From an uncultured bacterium (GTDB taxonomy: Bacteria > Actinomycetota > Coriobacteriia > Coriobacteriales > Coriobacteriaceae), in assembly GCA_905215835.1 (NCBI GenBank), contig CAJMRR010000074.1, positions 1-9,744 on the forward strand: a stretch of DNA of 9,744 bases, in the 5' to 3' direction. This document shows, one piece after another, positions 6,395-9,744 of the stretch (its first letter is position 1; each line of letters starts with the position of its first letter). Under the pieces are notes generated by a model. It did not search any database and had not been told where the DNA came from. It was given only the letters and a program-made list of their open reading frames with translations. The translations under genes were made by a program, and so were the position numbers.

Positions 6395-8494
6395 TTAGGC
6401 GTTCTTGCTCATGACCTCGTCCACGATGGACTTGGGCGCGGGCTCATAAGAGTCGAACTGCATCGTGTAGGATGCACGGCCCTGGGTCTGGGAGCGAAGG
6501 TCGGTAGCGTAACCGAACATCTCGCCCAGCGGCACCTTGGCACGGATGAGCTTGCTGTTCTTGCGATCCTCCATGCCCTCGATCTTGCCGCGGCGACCGG
6601 AGAGGTTGCCCATAACGTCGCCCATGTACTGCTCGGGGGTCTCAACCTCGACAGCCATGATCGGCTCGAGCAGCTGCGGATCGGACTTCTTGAGGGCGTC
6701 CTTGATAGCCATGGAACCGGCGATCTTGAAGGCGGCCTCGGAGGAGTCGACCTCGTGGTAAGAACCGTCGAACAGGGTGACCTTAACGTCGAGGACCGGG
6801 AAGCCGGCGATAACACCGGTGTTCAGGGCCTCCTGGATGCCCTTGTCGATGGACGGGATGTACTCCTTGGGCACGACGCCGCCGACGATAGCGTTGACGA
6901 ACTCGTAGCCGAAGCCCTCCTCCATCTTCTCGAGCTTGATGACGGCGTGGCCGTACTGACCGCGACCGCCGGACTGACGGACGAACTTGCCCTCAGCCTT
7001 CTCGACGTCGTGACCAGCGGTCTCGCGGTAGGCAACCTGGGGCTTACCAACGTTAGCGTCAACCTTGAACTCGCGGAGCAGACGGTCGACGATGATCTCG
7101 AGGTGCAGCTCGCCCATGCCGGCGATGATGGTCTGGCCGGTCTCGTGGTTGGTGGACACCTGGAAGGTCGGGTCCTCCTCGGCGAGCTTGGTCAGAGCCA
7201 GGGACATCTTGTCCTGCTCGGCCTTGGTCTTGGGCTCGATGGCAACGTCGATAACGGGCTTAGCGAACTCGATCTTCTCGAGGACGATCTCCTTGCCCTC
7301 GGCGCACAGGGTGTCGCCGGTGGTGGAGTTCTTGAAGCCGACGCAAGCGACGATGTCGCCGGCGGCAGCGTCGTCACGGTCGATACGCTCGGCGGCGTTC
7401 ATCTCGAGGATGCGGCCGAGGCGCTCGCGCTGACCGTTGGAAGCGTTGACCACGTAGGAGCCGGACTCGGCGCGGCCGGAGTAAACGCGGACATAGGTGA
7501 GCTTACCGACGAACGGGTCGGTCATGATCTTGAAGACCAGGCCGGAGAAGGGCTCGTCGAAGGAAGGATGACGCTGAATCTCCTCGCCGGTGTCCGGATC
7601 GGTACCGGTGACGGCCTCGACGTCGAGCGGGCTGGGCAGGTAGTCGACGACAGCGTCGAGCAGCTCCTGAACGCCCTTGTTCTTGTAGGCGGAACCCACG
7701 AAGACGAGGTTGAGCTCGTTGGCCAGAACGCCCTTGCGCAGAGCAGCCTTGAGCTCCTCGACGGTGAAGTCCTCCTCCATGAGAATCTTCTCCATGAGCT
7801 CGTCGTCAAAGCTGGCAGCGGCGTCGAGGAGCTCCTCGCGCTTGGTGGCAGCGATGTCGGCAAACTCAGCCGGAATCTCGTCCATCGGCTCAGGGTAGGT
7901 CATACCCTTCTCGTCGGCCTTGAAGTCCCATGCAGTCATGGTAACGAGGTCGATGACGCCCCAGAAGTTGTCCTCGGCGCCCATCGGGACCTGAGCGGCC
8001 ACGGCGTTGGCGTCGAGACGATCCTTCATGGTCTCGATAGCGTTGAAGAAGTCAGCGCCCACGCGGTCATACTTGTTGATGAAGGCGATGCGGGGGACGT
8101 TGAAGGTGGAAGCCTGACGCCAAACGGTCTCAGACTGAGGCTGAACGCCGGCAACGGCGTCGAAGACGGCGACAGCGCCATCGAGGACGCGCAGGCAGCG
8201 CTCGACCTCGGCGGTGAAGTCAACGTGGCCCGGGGTGTCGATGATCTGGATGCGGTAGTCCTTACCGTCCTTGTTCCAGAAGCACGTGGTAGCAGCGGAG
8301 GTAATGGTTACGCCGCGCTCCTGCTCCTGAACCATCCAGTCCATGGTGGCAGCGCCCTCATGGACCTCACCGATCTTGTGGGTCTTACCGGTGTAGTAAA
8401 GAATACGCTCGGTCGTGGTGGTCTTACCGGCATCGATGTGGGCCATGATGCCGATGTTACGGGTATCGGAAAGCTTGTACTTAGGCTTAGCCAT
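6395..8494 (-). CDS. fusA: Elongation factor G
   Basis: Translational GTPase that moves tRNAs and mRNA after peptide bond formation and helps recycle ribosomes. The 699 residues are full length. The GTPase domain shows the P-loop AHIDAGKT at 18-25, switch I RGVTITSA at 60-67, DTPGH at 86-90 and the base-specificity motif NKYD at 140-143. Later domains show MGELHLEI (domain III), the YRETAGHDVEKAEGKFVRQSGG stretch (domain IV) and RRGKIEGMEDR (domain V). The G4 motif reads NKYD where most EF-G have NKMD. The start has AAGGA 6 nt before the ATG. It lies 19 nt after rpsG in the operon. The codons TTA, CTA and TCA are entirely absent, as suits a highly expressed GC-rich gene. Confidence 0.98.
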   Translation of the reverse strand: MAKPKYKLSDTRNIGIMAHIDAGKTTTTERILYYTGKTHKIGEVHEGAATMDWMVQEQERGVTITSAATTCFWNKDGKDYRIQIIDTPGHVDFTAEVERCLRVLDGAVAVFDAVAGVQPQSETVWRQASTFNVPRIAFINKYDRVGADFFNAIETMKDRLDANAVAAQVPMGAEDNFWGVIDLVTMTAWDFKADEKGMTYPEPMDEIPAEFADIAATKREELLDAAASFDDELMEKILMEEDFTVEELKAALRKGVLANELNLVFVGSAYKNKGVQELLDAVVDYLPSPLDVEAVTGTDPDTGEEIQRHPSFDEPFSGLVFKIMTDPFVGKLTYVRVYSGRAESGSYVVNASNGQRERLGRILEMNAAERIDRDDAAAGDIVACVGFKNSTTGDTLCAEGKEIVLEKIEFAKPVIDVAIEPKTKAEQDKMSLALTKLAEEDPTFQVSTNHETGQTIIAGMGELHLEIIVDRLLREFKVDANVGKPQVAYRETAGHDVEKAEGKFVRQSGGRGQYGHAVIKLEKMEEGFGYEFVNAIVGGVVPKEYIPSIDKGIQEALNTGVIAGFPVLDVKVTLFDGSYHEVDSSEAAFKIAGSMAIKDALKKSDPQLLEPIMAVEVETPEQYMGDVMGNLSGRRGKIEGMEDRKNSKLIRAKVPLGEMFGYATDLRSQTQGRASYTMQFDSYEPAPKSIVDEVMSKNA

Positions 8495-8513
8495 GTTAGT
8501 TCCTTACCTTAAC

Positions 8514-8987
8514 TTACCAACGATAGTGAGAGAACGCGCGGTTAGCCTCGGCCATCTTGAAGACGTCCTCACGCTTCTTGACGGAAGCGCCCAGGCCGTT
8601 GGAAGCGTCGAGGATCTCGTTGGCGAGACGCTCGGCCATGGTCTTCTCCTTGCGAGCGCGGGAGAAGTTGACGATCCAGCGGATGCCCAGAGCGGTGGAA
8701 CGACGGGAGTTGACCTCCATCGGGACCTGATAGGTAGCGCCACCGACACGCTTGGGCTTAACCTCGAGCGTGGGCTTGACGTTGTCCATAGCCTTCTTGA
8801 AGGTAGCGAGAGCGTCGCCACCCTCGGACTTCTCGGCAACGATCTCGAAAGCGGTGTAAACGATGCGCTCAGCGGTGGCCTTCTTGCCGTCAAGAAGGAC
8901 CTTGTTGATGAGCTGAGTCACCAGGCGGTTGTTGTAAACGGCGTCAGGCTGAACCTCACGACGATTAGCTGCTGCACGACGCGGCAT
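8514..8987 (-). CDS. rpsG: 30S ribosomal protein S7
   Basis: Primary assembly protein that nucleates the 3' major domain of 16S rRNA and contacts the E-site tRNA. The 157 residues are the usual length: MPRRAAANRREVQPDAVYNNRLV at the start, GGATYQVPMEVNSRR (about 82-96) in the middle and a C-terminus of NRAFSHYRW. AAGGAG lies 7 nt before the ATG. In E. coli S7 represses its own operon by binding RNA between rpsL and rpsG; the 73-nt gap here also contains a hairpin (9010-9035). fusA follows after 19 nt. Confidence 0.97.
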   Translation of the reverse strand: MPRRAAANRREVQPDAVYNNRLVTQLINKVLLDGKKATAERIVYTAFEIVAEKSEGGDALATFKKAMDNVKPTLEVKPKRVGGATYQVPMEVNSRRSTALGIRWIVNFSRARKEKTMAERLANEILDASNGLGASVKKREDVFKMAEANRAFSHYRW

Positions 8988-9009
8988 GTGAAATCTCCTT
9001 AAGTGTCTA

Positions 9010-9035
9010 CCGTGCGGCGCTTAGGCGGCACACGG
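9010..9035 (-). other. Hairpin in the rpsL-rpsG gap, possible S7 control site
   Basis: In minus-strand RNA, CCGUGUG (9035-9029) pairs with CGCACGG (9016-9010) over 7 bp including one G-U, around a 12-nt loop. It ends 16 nt before the rpsG ribosome site region. The G-U pair exists only in the transcribed strand, which fits an RNA role. The position matches the S7 autoregulatory site of E. coli; the resemblance is positional only, and I have not matched its sequence. Confidence 0.4.
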
Positions 9036-9060
9036 CGAAAGTATCAAAACGTTATCTGGC

Positions 9061-9438
9061 TTATTTAGCCTTGGGGCGCTTAGCACCGTACTTGGAACGG
9101 GCCTGCATACGGTTCTGGACCGGAGCAGCGTCGTAGGCGCCACGGATGACGTGATAACGGACACCAGGGAGGTCACGGACACGACCGCCGCGGACGAGCA
9201 CGATGGAGTGCTCCTGCAGGTTGTGGCCCTCACCCGGGATGTAAGCAGTAACTTCGATGCCGTTGACGAGGCGAACACGGGCAACCTTACGAAGAGCCGA
9301 GTTCGGCTTCTTGGGGCTCGTGGTGAAGACGCGGGTGCACACGCCGCGCTTCTGGGAGTTGTGCTGCAGAGCAGCGTTCTTGGACTTCTTGGGCACGGAA
9401 CGACGGCCCTGGCGAACCAGCTGGTTAATAGTAGGCAA
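9061..9438 (-). CDS. rpsL: 30S ribosomal protein S12 with Arg at position 88
   Basis: Decoding-centre protein that helps check codon-anticodon pairing. The 125 residues are full length, beginning MPTINQLVRQGRR. The two loops at the decoding site are TTSPKKPNSALRK (39-51, with K43 retained) and GGRVRDLPGVRYH (84-96). Numbering equals that of E. coli, with no gaps before residue 88. Position 88 is arginine (CGT, complement of 9175-9177), where E. coli and Mycobacterium have lysine. The start codon is TTG with AAGGAG 6 nt upstream. It is the first gene of the operon, about 87 nt after the predicted transcription start. Confidence 0.97.
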   Translation of the reverse strand: MPTINQLVRQGRRSVPKKSKNAALQHNSQKRGVCTRVFTTSPKKPNSALRKVARVRLVNGIEVTAYIPGEGHNLQEHSIVLVRGGRVRDLPGVRYHVIRGAYDAAPVQNRMQARSKYGAKRPKAK

Positions 9439-9444
9439 AGCGTA

Positions 9445-9450
9445 CTCCTT
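9445..9450 (-). promoter_or_regulatory. Ribosome binding site fixing the rpsL TTG start
   Basis: AAGGAG on the minus strand, 6 nt before the TTG at 9436-9438. S12 homology starts directly after the TTG (PTINQLVR), and no ATG or GTG nearby fits. Confidence 0.85.
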
Positions 9451-9494
9451 CTCGAATGATTCCAGCTTTCTGTAAAGTGCAACGGCTTGAATCG

Positions 9495-9512
9495 AGGGGT
9501 CAGCATCCCCCT
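9495..9512 (-). other. Small hairpin in the rpsL leader
   Basis: AGGGG and CCCCT pair around an 8-nt loop, about 13 nt into the predicted leader. A second weak pairing in the leader (CTCGATTC with GAAT...CGAG) would end beside the ribosome site. Either could affect rpsL translation; neither is strong. Confidence 0.3.
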
Positions 9513-9531
9513 ACGAAACACGCAGTTCGAT

Positions 9532-9560
9532 AGGATACGTGGCGTTAGCTGTGCCGTCAA
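9532..9560 (-). promoter_or_regulatory. Promoter of the rpsL-rpsG-fusA-rpsJ operon
   Basis: On the minus strand TTGACG (9555-9560) and TATCCT (9532-9537) are separated by exactly 17 nt. The -35 matches the consensus at 5 of 6 and the -10 at 4 of 6. The start would be near 9525, leaving a leader of about 87 nt. This is the best promoter in the window and lies where a highly expressed ribosomal operon needs one. Confidence 0.75.
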
Positions 9561-9612
9561 CAGACCACGCCGCCGGGCGTATCCCAAAATGAGCATATTT
9601 CCGCAAAGCCTA

Positions 9613-9651
9613 CACAAAAGGAATCCCCTTTTGTGCGCAGGGGCGGATTCC
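9613..9651 (-). terminator. Overlapping hairpins upstream of the rpsL promoter, possible terminator
   Basis: On the minus strand GGAATC...CCC can pair with GGG-GATTCC (9640-9651 with 9620-9628) and is followed by TTTTGTGT, the layout of an intrinsic terminator for a transcript entering from the right. A competing perfect 9-bp stem, CACAAAAGG with CCTTTTGTG (9613-9621 and 9627-9635), would take up the T-run. I lean towards a terminator of an upstream gene that is outside the window. Confidence 0.4.
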
Positions 9652-9703
9652 CGGGCCGGGCGGCCTGCGGTTTTAGTTTGCTGCTCTACAGTCCTGGCTC
9701 GCA

Positions 9704-9728
9704 CGGAGGCCACATTAAGTGGCCTCCG
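9704..9728. other. Strong hairpin near the right edge
   Basis: CGGAGGCCAC and GTGGCCTCCG form a perfect 10-bp stem with a 5-nt loop. No T-run follows on either strand. It could be a tail-less terminator of a gene beyond the edge or a structured leader. The 109 nt from 9636 to the edge show no convincing coding sequence. Confidence 0.5.
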
Positions 9729-9744
9729 GCTCGTGCGGAACTCG

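Noticed and set aside
6302..8512. 736-codon plus-strand open frame as a gene
   Set aside because: It is antisense to fusA in codon register; the Leu/Gly/Val/Asp-rich product reflects GC-rich codons of EF-G. No protein family is visible.
9021..9713. 230-codon minus-strand frame covering the rpsL leader
   Set aside because: Most of it is an out-of-frame reading of rpsL, and its upstream part crosses the promoter and hairpins. The product is Ser/Arg-rich with no recognisable domain.
1..9744. Mobile elements, CRISPR, defence genes, tRNA or rRNA
   Set aside because: I looked for direct-repeat arrays, transposase or integrase motifs and tRNA-like cloverleaf sequences on both strands and saw none. 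All coding space is taken by housekeeping genes.

Overview
This is core housekeeping DNA from a GC-rich bacterium, most likely an actinobacterium of the class Coriobacteriia (Collinsella-like). That placement rests on the feel of the EF-G, S12 and S7 proteins and on GC-rich codon use; no search was run. There is no mobile element, CRISPR array, tRNA or rRNA. I did not find a new defence or metabolic system. The points of interest lie in regulation and gene arrangement.

Left part (1-4955, all on the minus strand): a type II fatty-acid synthesis operon transcribed right to left in the order fabH, acpP, fabK, fabD, fabG, fabF. It covers initiation (FabH), the acyl carrier (AcpP), malonyl loading (FabD), elongation (FabF), the first reduction (FabG) and the last reduction (FabK, the FMN-dependent enoyl reductase). 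The dehydratase gene (fabZ or fabA) and the acetyl-CoA carboxylase genes are not in the window. fabF runs off the left edge, lacking about 80 C-terminal residues. The genes are tightly packed: 2 nt between acpP and fabK, and a 13-nt overlap of fabK and fabD.

Middle (4956-5970): a 176-bp divergent control region holds two copies of a 16-bp near-palindrome 48 bp apart, bracketing a possible fabH promoter. On the other side, on the plus strand, is a biotin-protein ligase gene (birA) of the short type without a DNA-binding domain. Biotin ligase charges the carrier protein of acetyl-CoA carboxylase, which makes the malonyl-CoA used by the fab operon, so the pairing makes metabolic sense.

Right part (5971-9744, minus strand): a streptomycin-type ribosomal operon in the order rpsL (S12), rpsG (S7), fusA (EF-G), rpsJ (S10), with a good promoter at 9532-9560 and a strong intrinsic terminator at 5962-6003. 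It is unusual in that rpsJ closes the transcript and no tuf gene or rplC-type S10 operon follows. rpsL and rpsJ both start with TTG behind strong Shine-Dalgarno sequences. S12 carries arginine at position 88, a classic streptomycin-resistance site. Hairpins sit between rpsL and rpsG and between fusA and rpsJ. The 306 nt right of rpsL hold its leader and promoter and, further right, hairpins that probably end an upstream transcript; I see no gene there.
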